Shown: piece by piece, positions 1 to 7,416 of the stretch | Layout of the letters: each line of letters opens with the position of its first letter | Numbering within the stretch: the stretch's first letter is position 1 | NCBI GenBank assembly: GCA_002499345.1 | Contig: DALF01000070.1 | Span: forward strand, 1 to 21,640 | Reading direction: 5' to 3' | Source of the DNA: Euryarchaeota archaeon UBA170 | GTDB taxonomy: Archaea > Thermoplasmatota > Poseidoniia > Poseidoniales > Thalassarchaeaceae | DNA: 21,640 bases | Position numbers and translations under genes: made by a program | Notes under the pieces: model-generated | Seen by the model: only the letters and a program-made list of their open reading frames with translations | Databases searched by the model: none | What the model was told of the DNA's origin: nothing

Positions 1-9
1 GAGACTGAG

Positions 10-85
10 TGGCGCCCCGACCGGGATTTGAACCCGGGTCGCAGCCTCGACAGGGCTGCATGATAGGCCACTACACCATCGGGGC
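10..85 (-). tRNA. tRNA-Asp (anticodon GTC)
   Basis: Read on the minus strand, this folds as a complete cloverleaf. The acceptor stem GCCCCGA pairs with TCGGGGC, and the discriminator base is G, as usual for tRNA-Asp. The anticodon arm is CAGCC / CTGTCGA / GGCTG, so the anticodon GTC lies at 49-51. The T arm carries the GGTTCAAATCC box. The mature body is 13-85. The three bases after the discriminator (12 to 10) read CCA, so the 3' CCA seems to be encoded. There is no intron. It lies divergently to guaAA. Confidence 0.95.
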
Positions 86-125
86 TTGGAACCCTACGAC
101 ATGGGTTCTCTTTTTCAACCTTTGA

Positions 126-148
126 GAGGGTATTGTTCATCACCCTCC
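126..148. repeat. Small inverted repeat ahead of guaAA
   Basis: GAGGGT at 126-131 and ACCCTC at 142-147 can pair as a 6-bp stem with a 10-base loop, ending 11 bases before the first possible guaAA start. The right arm belongs to a 17-base string (132-148) that recurs exactly at 16279-16295, where its complement is the ribosome-binding site of top6A. It could be an operator, an RNA hairpin or chance; nothing in the window decides. Confidence 0.3.
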
Positions 149-158
149 TGCATCTTCG

Positions 159-758
159 ATGTGTATGGAGGGTCCGAAACTGGTCATCGACGTCATTGAT
201 AATGGTGGTCAGTGGACTCATAGAGAGTGGAGAATGCTCAGGTATCTAGGGGTAGATACCAAGATTTTACCAAATAAGACACCTCTCTCAGAGTTACGGA
301 AGGTCGACGGACTAATCCTATCAGGAGGCGCGGCCCGAGTAGGAATCACCGGGGAGCTAGGTAACTGTGCAGAATATCTTTCCTTGGATGTCCCAATTCT
401 CGGAATTTGTGCTGGTCATCAGTTTATGGCCGGTCATTATGGGGGGAAGTCAGGCGAAGCGCCCAAACCCGAGTTCGGCGCGGCTACAATCTCCTTAATC
501 GGAGATGGAGGTATCATATTCACCGGCACTCCATCCGCTCAAACCGTGTGGGAGAGTCATAATGATGAGGTTATCGAGGTTCCCAGTGGATTCTCTGTCA
601 CTGCCAGAAGCGACTCTTGTGAGGTTCAGGCAATGGAGAACTCTGATGGAGATAGATTCGGGCTCCAGTTCCACCCAGAAGTGAACGACTCCGAGTACGG
701 ACGAGTCATGTTCCAGAACTTTGTTGAAGTCTGTGAAAGGGCTAGAAGAAGCGTTTGA
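159..758 (+). CDS. guaAA: GMP synthase, glutamine amidotransferase subunit A
   Basis: This is a class I glutamine amidotransferase that hydrolyses glutamine and passes ammonia to the separate ATP-pyrophosphatase subunit (GuaAB), which converts XMP to GMP in purine synthesis. The catalytic Cys84 sits in the nucleophile elbow GICAGHQ, with His172 and Glu174 in FHPEV. An oxyanion-loop LSGG motif lies near residues 54-57. The length of about 199 residues matches the stand-alone archaeal subunit (usually about 190), not the fused bacterial GuaA. The synthetase partner is not in the window. ATG codons at 159 and 165 are both possible starts; neither has a Shine-Dalgarno, so a leaderless or very short leader is plausible. 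rpo12 follows closely on the same strand. Confidence 0.93.
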   Translation: MCMEGPKLVIDVIDNGGQWTHREWRMLRYLGVDTKILPNKTPLSELRKVDGLILSGGAARVGITGELGNCAEYLSLDVPILGICAGHQFMAGHYGGKSGEAPKPEFGAATISLIGDGGIIFTGTPSAQTVWESHNDEVIEVPSGFSVTARSDSCEVQAMENSDGDRFGLQFHPEVNDSEYGRVMFQNFVEVCERARRSV

Positions 759-801
759 GGCATAGGACAGATTGAAGAAGGACCGTAAAGTCGCCGGCTC
801 G

Positions 802-1074
802 ATGGCGAGCGAGACAGAGAACATAGTGAACCACAAGTGCCGAAAGTGCAATCGTACGGATAGGAGGGCCTGGAACCCATCCGAGCCACCCAAGTGCAAT
901 CACTGCGAATCATCCATGGATCCATTGGAAATTAGATACAAGTGCCTCAGATGTGGGCATCTAACTTGGATAGAAGCAGGCTCCACAGGCAAGTCATGCC
1001 ACAAGTGCGGGTACAGAGTATTCGCCAAGCCCAGAAGCCAAGGTAGGCCACACAAGACTTTGAGGGCCATTTAG
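802..1074 (+). CDS. rpo12: RNA polymerase subunit Rpo12 (RpoP) with an extra N-terminal zinc ribbon
   Basis: The C-terminal 45 residues match the small archaeal RNA polymerase subunit Rpo12/RpoP (eukaryotic Rpb12): a YKCLRCG knuckle, a CHKCGYRVF knuckle 14 residues later, a basic stretch, and the characteristic -RAI end. Rpo12 helps join the Rpo3/Rpo10 assembly platform to the large subunit. Normal archaeal Rpo12 is about 45-50 residues. This protein is about 90, and the added N-terminal half has its own CxxC-15-CxxC pair (CRKC, CNHC), so it looks like two zinc ribbons in tandem. I chose ATG 802; an upstream in-frame TTG at 772 would add ten basic residues. No clear Shine-Dalgarno is seen. 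The Rpo12 assignment is strong; the role of the first ribbon is unknown. Confidence 0.85.
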   Translation: MASETENIVNHKCRKCNRTDRRAWNPSEPPKCNHCESSMDPLEIRYKCLRCGHLTWIEAGSTGKSCHKCGYRVFAKPRSQGRPHKTLRAI

Positions 1075-1150
1075 GATTCAAACCTCTCAGGATGTGCTTT
1101 TTGAGCTAGCTTAGCGCTTACTTCAAGACCCTGCTCTCGCACCACTAACT

Positions 1151-2284
1151 ATGCCCAGCTGGTTGGAGTCATCTTCACCGAAGACTTTCGATGATCTGGC
1201 CGTACCAAAAAGAATCAGAGTCGCACTCTCCTCCTCATCGGCAACTGCCGACCCTCCACATCTTCTTCTGACTGGACCCCCGGGTGTGGGAAAAACAGCC
1301 GCATGGAAGCTAGTTGCCCGACAGATTCTGGGTCCCGGCTGGAAAGCAACAACCCACGTCTTGCAATGCAGAGATCTTGCTCGTCAGTCAGGCGCAATGG
1401 CAAAATTTGAGAATTTTCTAAGACCGGGCGGCTCAACAGATACTCTGGCCGGTAGAACAAGTCTCGAGGCATTCGACAGAGGGATGGCAGCACGATCCGA
1501 AGGGGACAAGGCTCCTGCGGGCTTTGAGACCAAACTCGAAGCAGGCAGTATCCCTGTGAGTAGATTGATTGTCCTAGAAGACGCGGATCATCTAGGTTCA
1601 ATCAGGCAGGCCTACCTTCGTAGAATGATGGAGAAGGTGGGAAACGCATCTAGATTCATTCTAGTAGCCAGAGCACCTTCTCGAATCATTGATGCCCTGA
1701 GATCAAGAAGTAGGATGATTAGGATTCCAGCTACAGAGAGGGAACAAATTGTACAAACCCTAGCTTCCATAGCAGAAATATCCAACTCAAACGCCACGCA
1801 GGAAGTTATGGAGGATGTTGCCTACATATGCGATGGAAACCTGAGAAAAGCCATATTCACCTTAGAAATGCTAGATTCTAGGAATCTTGGGGCGGATAGA
1901 TCGGCTGTTCATAAATTGGTACAGGCGACAACCCTTCAGGCGGGAAGGTATCTGATCGAGCTCGCTCTCAGAGGCAGAGTCGTTGAGTGGAAGTGGGAAA
2001 ATAAGGGAGGGAGGAGGAAGAGGACCCTAGTGGGGGCATTAGCGGAGATAGACCGCCTGATGAATGAACACGGATTAGATGCCGATGATGTTGTACAACA
2101 ACTGCACGGGGTATTGGTAGGTAGAAGGTTGTCTATATCGGGCCCCCTGAGAGACAATCTCCTGGATGCTCTTGCTGAATGCGATACCAGCCTCAAGAGC
2201 TCTATGCATGCTCGCGTACCATTGGAGAGATTCTTGCATCGCACAGCTGAAGCTGGAGAGCTTCACGGCCTAGCTTTCACCTAA
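1151..2284 (+). CDS. Replication factor C small-subunit-like AAA+ ATPase (clamp loader), divergent
   Basis: Clamp loaders of this family open the PCNA ring and place it on primed DNA. The N-terminus has an RFC-box-like TFDDLA segment, then Walker A GPPGVGKT (residues 42-49), a Walker B region LIVLEDAD (139-146), a sensor-1 strand ending FILVARA (about 169-175), the arginine-finger region RSRS where the family normally has SRC (about 185-188), and a sensor-2 helix GNLRKAIF. A helical C-terminal collar follows. The order of motifs supports RFC, but several active-site residues differ: Walker B reads EDAD instead of DEAD, and the sensor-1 Asn is Arg. At 377 residues it is longer than usual small subunits (about 320), partly through an insert between residues 90 and 135. 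It may be a second, weakly active or structural small subunit. ATG 1151 has no Shine-Dalgarno. Confidence 0.8.
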   Translation: MPSWLESSSPKTFDDLAVPKRIRVALSSSSATADPPHLLLTGPPGVGKTAAWKLVARQILGPGWKATTHVLQCRDLARQSGAMAKFENFLRPGGSTDTLAGRTSLEAFDRGMAARSEGDKAPAGFETKLEAGSIPVSRLIVLEDADHLGSIRQAYLRRMMEKVGNASRFILVARAPSRIIDALRSRSRMIRIPATEREQIVQTLASIAEISNSNATQEVMEDVAYICDGNLRKAIFTLEMLDSRNLGADRSAVHKLVQATTLQAGRYLIELALRGRVVEWKWENKGGRRKRTLVGALAEIDRLMNEHGLDADDVVQQLHGVLVGRRLSISGPLRDNLLDALAECDTSLKSSMHARVPLERFLHRTAEAGELHGLAFT

Positions 2285-2302
2285 TCGAGCAAGCCCTCCG
2301 AG

Positions 2303-2380
2303 TGGCGGGCGCGGCAGGATTCGAACCCGCGGTCCCTGGCTTAGGAGGCCAGTGCATTATCCAGGCTATGCTACACGCCC
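2303..2380 (-). tRNA. tRNA-Arg (anticodon CCT)
   Basis: On the minus strand the acceptor stem GGGCGTG pairs with CGCGCCC (one G-U pair), with discriminator G. The anticodon arm is CTGGC / CTCCTAA / GCCAG, giving anticodon CCT (at 2343-2345), which reads AGG. The T arm carries GGTTCGAATCC. The mature body is 2306-2380, followed by an encoded CCA at 2305-2303. It converges on the RFC-like gene, whose stop codon lies about 20 bases away. There is no intron. Confidence 0.94.
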
Positions 2381-2483
2381 GTCTCCCGCAAAGCCTATCC
2401 CTCAAGAAGTCTAGCGACAAAAATCCCTTCTTTGGACGTCTATCATCCGATGCCATGAAGCACCATGAGCTCTACGCTTGCAC

Positions 2484-3947
2484 ATGGAAGGCCCTCTATC
2501 TCCCCTGCCCACTCCATATGGAGAGGAGAGCGGCTTCGGAGCGAAGAACGAGCGTGCACTATCGAGGATGATAGCTAGGAGAGACGCTGGAAGGAGGTTT
2601 TGGACATGGCTCTCATCAATCCGTACCACCTCTGAGATTAGATTGACATTGCCAGCAATAGCAACCGTGTCATGTGCAGTTCTTCTTGTGGGCTGGGAGT
2701 ATTCTTCAATTGAGGTTGGTATCGGTCTATTCACTGTAATTTCAATACTTTATATCCCCACTAACATGGCCTCATGGTTTTCTTCCATGGTTGCGAGAGA
2801 CAGGCTGTCACTCAATGTGGAGGGACATAAGTCCAAAGGATCCTATCCTGGTTCGGAGAGGATAATCAGCACACTGAGGGACAGGGTAATCAGAGAGAGG
2901 CTAAGGCTAGCATCAGCTATCCTAGGAGCGGCCTCTCTGTACGTAGTCCTCAGACTAAACCCAGGTACTGTGCTCGCACCATCTTTGATGGCATCTGGGG
3001 TATTCTTCGGAACAGTGTGTATTCTAAACTCACTAAAGCTAGAGGGAAGTATGCCTATGAGGTCCAACGACTTCACACTCCTTTCTCTTCACGCCCCCAC
3101 TCTTCACGATAGTATATTGAAATCAGTCCTAACAGACTCACTGAAGGCTCATTTGGATCCAGAGACTAGTGACTTGTGGGATGAATGGATGGACTCCTTG
3201 GAATTTAGTGTAAGAACAGGCCAAACCCCTCGCACAGCAGTAGAGCATGTCTTACAGTCCATCCACTGGGAACAGAGAGGGATTATCGACAGGAACAGAC
3301 TTGTATCGGAGGTTAAATCCGTCTTCAAAATCGCAGCTACAGACTCTCTTTTTGACAGCTCCAACAAGTTTAATTCTTCATCACTGAGAAAGCTCCTAGC
3401 CCATACACGAGCATGGGAACCAGGCCTGTTCAGAGTTATAGACAGACTTCATGACTCCGTTGCAGGGCTACAAGGAGAAGGCTTCGAAAAATGGAGGCTA
3501 GACCTAGATCTTCCACCAAGATGCTCTGAAGGGCAGGGAGAGTTGTTCGTCATGCTTCACAATCATACGGGCCAGATGAAAACAGTGGAGCTTGACATAA
3601 TTGTAGCAAAGGGAGAACCAGCATATCAGAGCATTAGATTAAGCGCCCAAACAACTCCCCATCCTAGCAAAAATTCGGATGATAAGGTAGACAAAATCAG
3701 CAAACTAGTGACAATGCTGGAGAGAGCTGTGGTTTTATGGATAGGAATAGCTTGGCCTGACTCAGAATCTGGTCCTCACCCAGTACAAGTCACACTGAAG
3801 GGAGAGTCGGGAGAAACGCTGTCTTCCATGGTGGTCCAGACCTCTCTAACTACGGGAGTGAACCCAGAGAGTGCCGCAGTTCGAATGACTGAGGCGGCTG
3901 AGGCAGTTAGGAGAATAGCAATTCCATTGAGTGATAGGCAGAATTAG
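2484..3947 (+). CDS. Membrane protein of unknown function, four N-terminal TM helices
   Basis: I do not recognise this family. About 488 residues. Four hydrophobic segments fall at roughly residues 55-75, 79-100, 143-160 and 167-187 (counted from the TTG at 2478), arranged as two hairpins with a basic loop of about 40 residues between them. The remaining 300 residues are soluble: first a mainly helical part, then a segment near residues 345-460 with alternating strands that could be a beta-sandwich. No catalytic motif or cysteine pattern stands out. The start is uncertain: ATG 2484 has no ribosome-binding site, while ATG 2568 is preceded by GAGG at very short distance and would remove only a hydrophilic lead. 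It is followed after 59 bases by the flavoprotein gene and may head a plus-strand operon reaching to 8058. Confidence 0.75.
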   Translation: MEGPLSPLPTPYGEESGFGAKNERALSRMIARRDAGRRFWTWLSSIRTTSEIRLTLPAIATVSCAVLLVGWEYSSIEVGIGLFTVISILYIPTNMASWFSSMVARDRLSLNVEGHKSKGSYPGSERIISTLRDRVIRERLRLASAILGAASLYVVLRLNPGTVLAPSLMASGVFFGTVCILNSLKLEGSMPMRSNDFTLLSLHAPTLHDSILKSVLTDSLKAHLDPETSDLWDEWMDSLEFSVRTGQTPRTAVEHVLQSIHWEQRGIIDRNRLVSEVKSVFKIAATDSLFDSSNKFNSSSLRKLLAHTRAWEPGLFRVIDRLHDSVAGLQGEGFEKWRLDLDLPPRCSEGQGELFVMLHNHTGQMKTVELDIIVAKGEPAYQSIRLSAQTTPHPSKNSDDKVDKISKLVTMLERAVVLWIGIAWPDSESGPHPVQVTLKGESGETLSSMVVQTSLTTGVNPESAAVRMTEAAEAVRRIAIPLSDRQN

Positions 3948-4006
3948 CCTGTGACAAAGGAGCGTCATGTTCATCATACCTCCCCCATTGGCAAGTACCG
4001 ATAGTG

Positions 4007-5449
4007 ATGGAGTCTTGGGACGTCTTAGTACTCGGAGAGGGCCCGGCCGCCCTAAGGGCCGCGATAGCTGCATCTGATGCCGGAGCAAGGCCTCTATTGG
4101 TCTCCGGCTCCTCTGTCGGTGCCGCTTCTGGATTTCCTCCTATTTCTGGATTCTCCGCCTCATTGAATGAAACGTCTCCTTCTTCACACATACAAGACAC
4201 CATTTCAGCAGGGGGGGACAGTACCGACAAGGAGGCGGCCACTCGTATATGCTCATTAGCAGTAGAGGCGTTATCCGAGCTAGAGAGATGGGGGCTAGTC
4301 CTGAGAAGATCCCAAGACAATCTTCCATATCTTGCAGATATATTCGGTCATACATTCCCAAGAGTAGCTGGTTGTGGAGATAGTACCATCAGAGAGGTAA
4401 CCAGGATCCTTGAAGAGCAGACAATGAAGAGGGCAATCAATAGAAAGTCTGACTTACTTCCTGTAGCACTAGTTATGGATAACAATCAAGCCCGAGGGAT
4501 TGTTGCTTTGGATATCGAATCAGGAGATCTGATTCCAATACAAGCGAAGACCATTATCGTTGCATCTCAGGGATATCATGGGATATGGAACTCTCCGTCT
4601 CAAGGTCATGGTAACGGACTTGCTATATCCAATTCTGCTGGTATCTCTCTCAGAGGTATGGCAAACGTCCCAATGTACGCCTTGACAATTTCTGGGATGG
4701 GCATGGTCTTACCAATGGACATCCTTGGATCAGGAGGCAGAATTAGGAAAGAAACCGGAGAGGATGCGAGCCCTGTTGAGGTGATTGAAGGAGAGCCATG
4801 CGTTCTAGACATGCGTTCTATGGAGAGATCGGCAAATGGCTGGTTCGAGAATACCTCCTCAAAGGTACTAGACAGAGTCGGACTTGATATCAGGAACGAA
4901 GTCCTACCTATCTCGCCTAGAATAGTGTCTACGACAGGGGGTATTCCAGTTGATGATAATTGTAGGGCGACCTTTGACTCTGGAAAGATGTGGTACACAG
5001 GACTCTATGCCGCAGGCCGTTCTGCATACACTGGAATGCACGGCCTTTCTCCATTACCCGGGAATCTAATCATGGAAGAGGTAGTAACTGGAGCAGTGGC
5101 TGGAAAGCATGCAGGGAAATGGTCAATGGCCACCCAATTCGGGGGTCATAAAATGATTGAAGTGGCACTTTCTGAATCACAGAAGAAAATTGATCAGATG
5201 TTCTCCACTGAAGGCAGTCCAGTAGGGCACGTAGCAAAAGCCCTCTCGTCAGCAATGAGGATAGTGGATGGAAGCGGCGATCAATCATCCATGGCAATAG
5301 CACAAGCTAGTATCAACGAGATCACAAGCCTTGGTATTAGGGTAACAGATCCATCAAGACGAATGAATACAGAGCTAGTCACAGCTCTTCACGTAGAGGG
5401 ATTGCTGTCCCTAGCAATGTTGATATCCTCTAATGAGGAAGAAGAATGA
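4007..5449 (+). CDS. FAD-dependent oxidoreductase of the succinate dehydrogenase/fumarate reductase flavoprotein family
   Basis: The N-terminus has the Rossmann dinucleotide-binding motif GEGPAALRAA. A segment with DTISAGGDSTD follows, then the second FAD-binding region near the C-terminus (TTGGIPVDDN, LYAAGRSAYTGMHG, LPGNLIMEEVVTGAVAG). This layout is that of SdhA, FrdA and L-aspartate oxidase. At about 480 residues it is shorter than true SdhA (about 580) and lacks most of the C-terminal helical domain. Residues that bind dicarboxylate in SdhA seem replaced: the FHPTG site reads MYALT, the HYxxGG His is Val, and the Arg in NRLGGNSL is Pro. The His that carries covalent FAD is also not evident. 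The substrate is therefore unknown. No SdhB-like iron-sulfur or membrane-anchor gene is nearby. GTG 4004 directly precedes ATG 4007; I chose the ATG. It overlaps the HIT gene by four bases (ATGA). Confidence 0.82.
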   Translation: MESWDVLVLGEGPAALRAAIAASDAGARPLLVSGSSVGAASGFPPISGFSASLNETSPSSHIQDTISAGGDSTDKEAATRICSLAVEALSELERWGLVLRRSQDNLPYLADIFGHTFPRVAGCGDSTIREVTRILEEQTMKRAINRKSDLLPVALVMDNNQARGIVALDIESGDLIPIQAKTIIVASQGYHGIWNSPSQGHGNGLAISNSAGISLRGMANVPMYALTISGMGMVLPMDILGSGGRIRKETGEDASPVEVIEGEPCVLDMRSMERSANGWFENTSSKVLDRVGLDIRNEVLPISPRIVSTTGGIPVDDNCRATFDSGKMWYTGLYAAGRSAYTGMHGLSPLPGNLIMEEVVTGAVAGKHAGKWSMATQFGGHKMIEVALSESQKKIDQMFSTEGSPVGHVAKALSSAMRIVDGSGDQSSMAIAQASINEITSLGIRVTDPSRRMNTELVTALHVEGLLSLAMLISSNEEEE

Positions 5450-5865
5450 GTGAAGAAAAATCTATTTTCACTAGAATTATCGAGGGAGAGATACCCTCCT
5501 TCAAGATATTTGAGAATGAGTATGTATACTCATTTCTGGATATTAATCCGGCAAGCCCTGGACATGTTCTTGTAATTCCCAAGGAACCAGCACCATACTT
5601 GCACGACCTCTCCCCAGAATCTTCCTCAGAACTGGGCAAGGTACTGCCTAGAATATGCAAGTCTGTAATTGAAATTACCGGAGCAACTAGTTACAATATA
5701 ATACAAAACAACGGCTCTGAAGCTGGACAGACCGTTTTTCATGTCCATTTCCATATTATTCCCAAATATCCTGAAACAACTCATAGCTTTACATGGAAAA
5801 CAATGAAATTAGACAATAAAGTGGCTCTAGAGCTAGCTCAAAAGATATCCGATAACATAGAATAG
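5446..5865 (+). CDS. HIT-family (histidine triad) nucleotide hydrolase
   Basis: The protein has 139 residues, the normal size for a HIT protein. It carries the defining histidine triad HVHFHIIP (His99, His101, His103), in which the middle histidine forms a nucleotidyl intermediate. The N-terminal half shows the usual IFxRIIxGEIPS opening and LDINPASPGHVLVIPK strand pair. Family members hydrolyse nucleoside phosphoramidates, dinucleoside polyphosphates or acyl-adenylates; the exact substrate cannot be read from the sequence. The start codon overlaps the stop of the flavoprotein gene (ATGA), so the two are almost certainly translated from one message. The acyltransferase follows after 25 bases. 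Confidence 0.93.
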   Translation: MSEEKSIFTRIIEGEIPSFKIFENEYVYSFLDINPASPGHVLVIPKEPAPYLHDLSPESSSELGKVLPRICKSVIEITGATSYNIIQNNGSEAGQTVFHVHFHIIPKYPETTHSFTWKTMKLDNKVALELAQKISDNIE

Positions 5866-5890
5866 AATCGGTGCTTTCTCAACTGAGACC

Positions 5891-7402
5891 TTGTCTGAGG
5901 ATACCGTGAGTAACGCGAAAGAGGCGCCGGATATCGATCCAGTACTATCCAGCGGAGCACTAAAAATTAATCCAAAAAAACTCAATAAAGTACCTTGGGA
6001 TCATACTGGAGAGCATCCAGGAAGTAAACTGGCGTGGTCAGTGATAAAATCACTGGCTAAACTTTCGAAGTACTATCTTTTCAGATCAGTAGAAGAGGAG
6101 TCTCCTGTCGACTGTGATGGAGGGAGGATTTATGCTTCAATACATATCAACGGCTTGGTAGACCCTCTCTCCATAATCCTCTCTCAGGAAAAGAGACCAA
6201 TAACGATGGGAAGGCACGACTTAGCAACAATGCCCTTCATTGGTTGGCTAACCAGAAGAATGGGAAACCAACCAGTTATCAGGAGAGCCGAACAGAGATC
6301 AGGTGTTTCAGACCAAGACTTCGCCAAGGAGATCAACCACAGAACCTTACTCACAATGTCCCATTGTATCTCTGGGGGTCATGGGGCGGTCGTGATGCCC
6401 GAAGGCAAGTCACATCAAGACTCCAAGCTACACAAACTCAGAACAGGCGCGATGAGATTTGCCATAAACGCCTCAACAATAGCCTCCTCGAAGGAATTAC
6501 CAAGTCCAGTCATCCAACCAGTAGGCCTACATTTCAGATGCCACCACTGGTTCAGGACAGATTTATTTGTTGAATATCCAGAACCTATCCAGATTCCCAC
6601 AGTTAACTCTGATAATTATTCCCAGAGCCTCAATGAAGGAACTTGGATGGAACCTCCAGAGGATATGGTAAGGGAGCTGAGGGACGAGTTACAAGATAGA
6701 TTATCCGAAGTCACCCCCGAGGCTCCGAACTGGGAGACTTACAGAGCTTGGCGTCTGTTAGCACATATTAGGTCAAGAAAGGATAACACCCCCCTCAAGT
6801 CATTCTCACAAGAAGTGATAGCTACGAGGAATATACGTGAAATTATGGTAGATAGCGAAGACTCAGAACTAATTGAAGATGCAAAGAAAGCATCAACTAT
6901 CTTACATTCCCGAGACCTAGATGCAAGGTCCTTATCGAAAGATAATTCACTGAACAAAAACTCAGAAATATTGAGGGGATTCTTAGGATTGATATTGATG
7001 ATGCTGGCATCTCCTATCTCTATACCGTCCACTGGAATACAAACCACTCTTGCTTGGTACTTAGGTAACAACTCTGACGAAGGAATAGACGCAAGAACAA
7101 CACATCATATGTTCGCTGTTTTCTTCTCGCCTGTAACTTTCTGGCCACTGTTTGCTTTGCTTTTGTCTTATTACTCACTAGAAGGAATGACTGTAGAAAC
7201 CACACTATCTTCAATGATTCTCGGAGGACTGATAATTATGGTAGCAATCCAACTTTCAAACACGTTGATGCTAACAGGATATGATTTTTGGACAGACTAC
7301 ACTGCCTCTCGAAGGAGGATTAAGCTAGCAAAAACAGAGGAAGGAACTGAATTCATAGAACTTATTCAGAACATCGTACCTAAACTAGTGGCTCTCAAAT
7401 AG
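5891..7402 (+). CDS. Glycerol-3-phosphate/lysophosphatidate acyltransferase (PlsC superfamily) with C-terminal TM region
   Basis: An acyltransferase core occupies about residues 75-260. Block I is HINGLVDP (His85, Asp91), in the HxN...DP style of yeast GPAT (Gat1/Gat2) and some bacterial relatives. Block II is GNQPVIRR, block III is MPEGKSH (Glu171), and block IV is a hydrophobic PVIQPVG strand. These enzymes move a fatty-acyl group onto glycerol-3-phosphate or a lysophospholipid at the membrane. A charged linker (about 265-355) is followed by three hydrophobic segments (about 360-385, 405-430, 440-465), again like the GPAT family. It is notable in an archaeon, where ether lipids are the rule. 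The start is TTG 5891; an in-frame GTG at 5906 is an alternative. Neither has a Shine-Dalgarno. The DUF2299-like gene follows after 14 bases. Confidence 0.85.
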   Translation: MSEDTVSNAKEAPDIDPVLSSGALKINPKKLNKVPWDHTGEHPGSKLAWSVIKSLAKLSKYYLFRSVEEESPVDCDGGRIYASIHINGLVDPLSIILSQEKRPITMGRHDLATMPFIGWLTRRMGNQPVIRRAEQRSGVSDQDFAKEINHRTLLTMSHCISGGHGAVVMPEGKSHQDSKLHKLRTGAMRFAINASTIASSKELPSPVIQPVGLHFRCHHWFRTDLFVEYPEPIQIPTVNSDNYSQSLNEGTWMEPPEDMVRELRDELQDRLSEVTPEAPNWETYRAWRLLAHIRSRKDNTPLKSFSQEVIATRNIREIMVDSEDSELIEDAKKASTILHSRDLDARSLSKDNSLNKNSEILRGFLGLILMMLASPISIPSTGIQTTLAWYLGNNSDEGIDARTTHHMFAVFFSPVTFWPLFALLLSYYSLEGMTVETTLSSMILGGLIIMVAIQLSNTLMLTGYDFWTDYTASRRRIKLAKTEEGTEFIELIQNIVPKLVALK

Positions 7403-7416
7403 GACATGCTCTTCCC

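Noticed and set aside
89..114. GAACCC/GGGTTC hairpin followed by a T-run on the plus strand, resembling an intrinsic terminator
   Set aside because: No plus-strand gene lies upstream. On the minus strand the same bases are the A-rich region where the tRNA-Asp promoter would be, so a terminator role is unlikely.
495..925. Minus-strand open frames opposite guaAA and rpo12
   Set aside because: Both genes have clear catalytic or zinc-binding motifs in the plus frame; the opposite frames show no family features.
2302..2571. Open frame reading through the tRNA-Arg gene on the opposite strand (89 codons)
   Set aside because: Its first third is the complement of a complete tRNA gene, and the rest overlaps the start of the four-TM gene in another frame. 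The GFEPAVPGLGGQ opening is the typical translation of a reversed tRNA.
4007..5449. Annotation of the flavoprotein as succinate dehydrogenase SdhA
   Set aside because: The substrate-binding residues are replaced, the protein is about 100 residues short and no SdhB/C/D genes are adjacent, so only the family-level name is supported.
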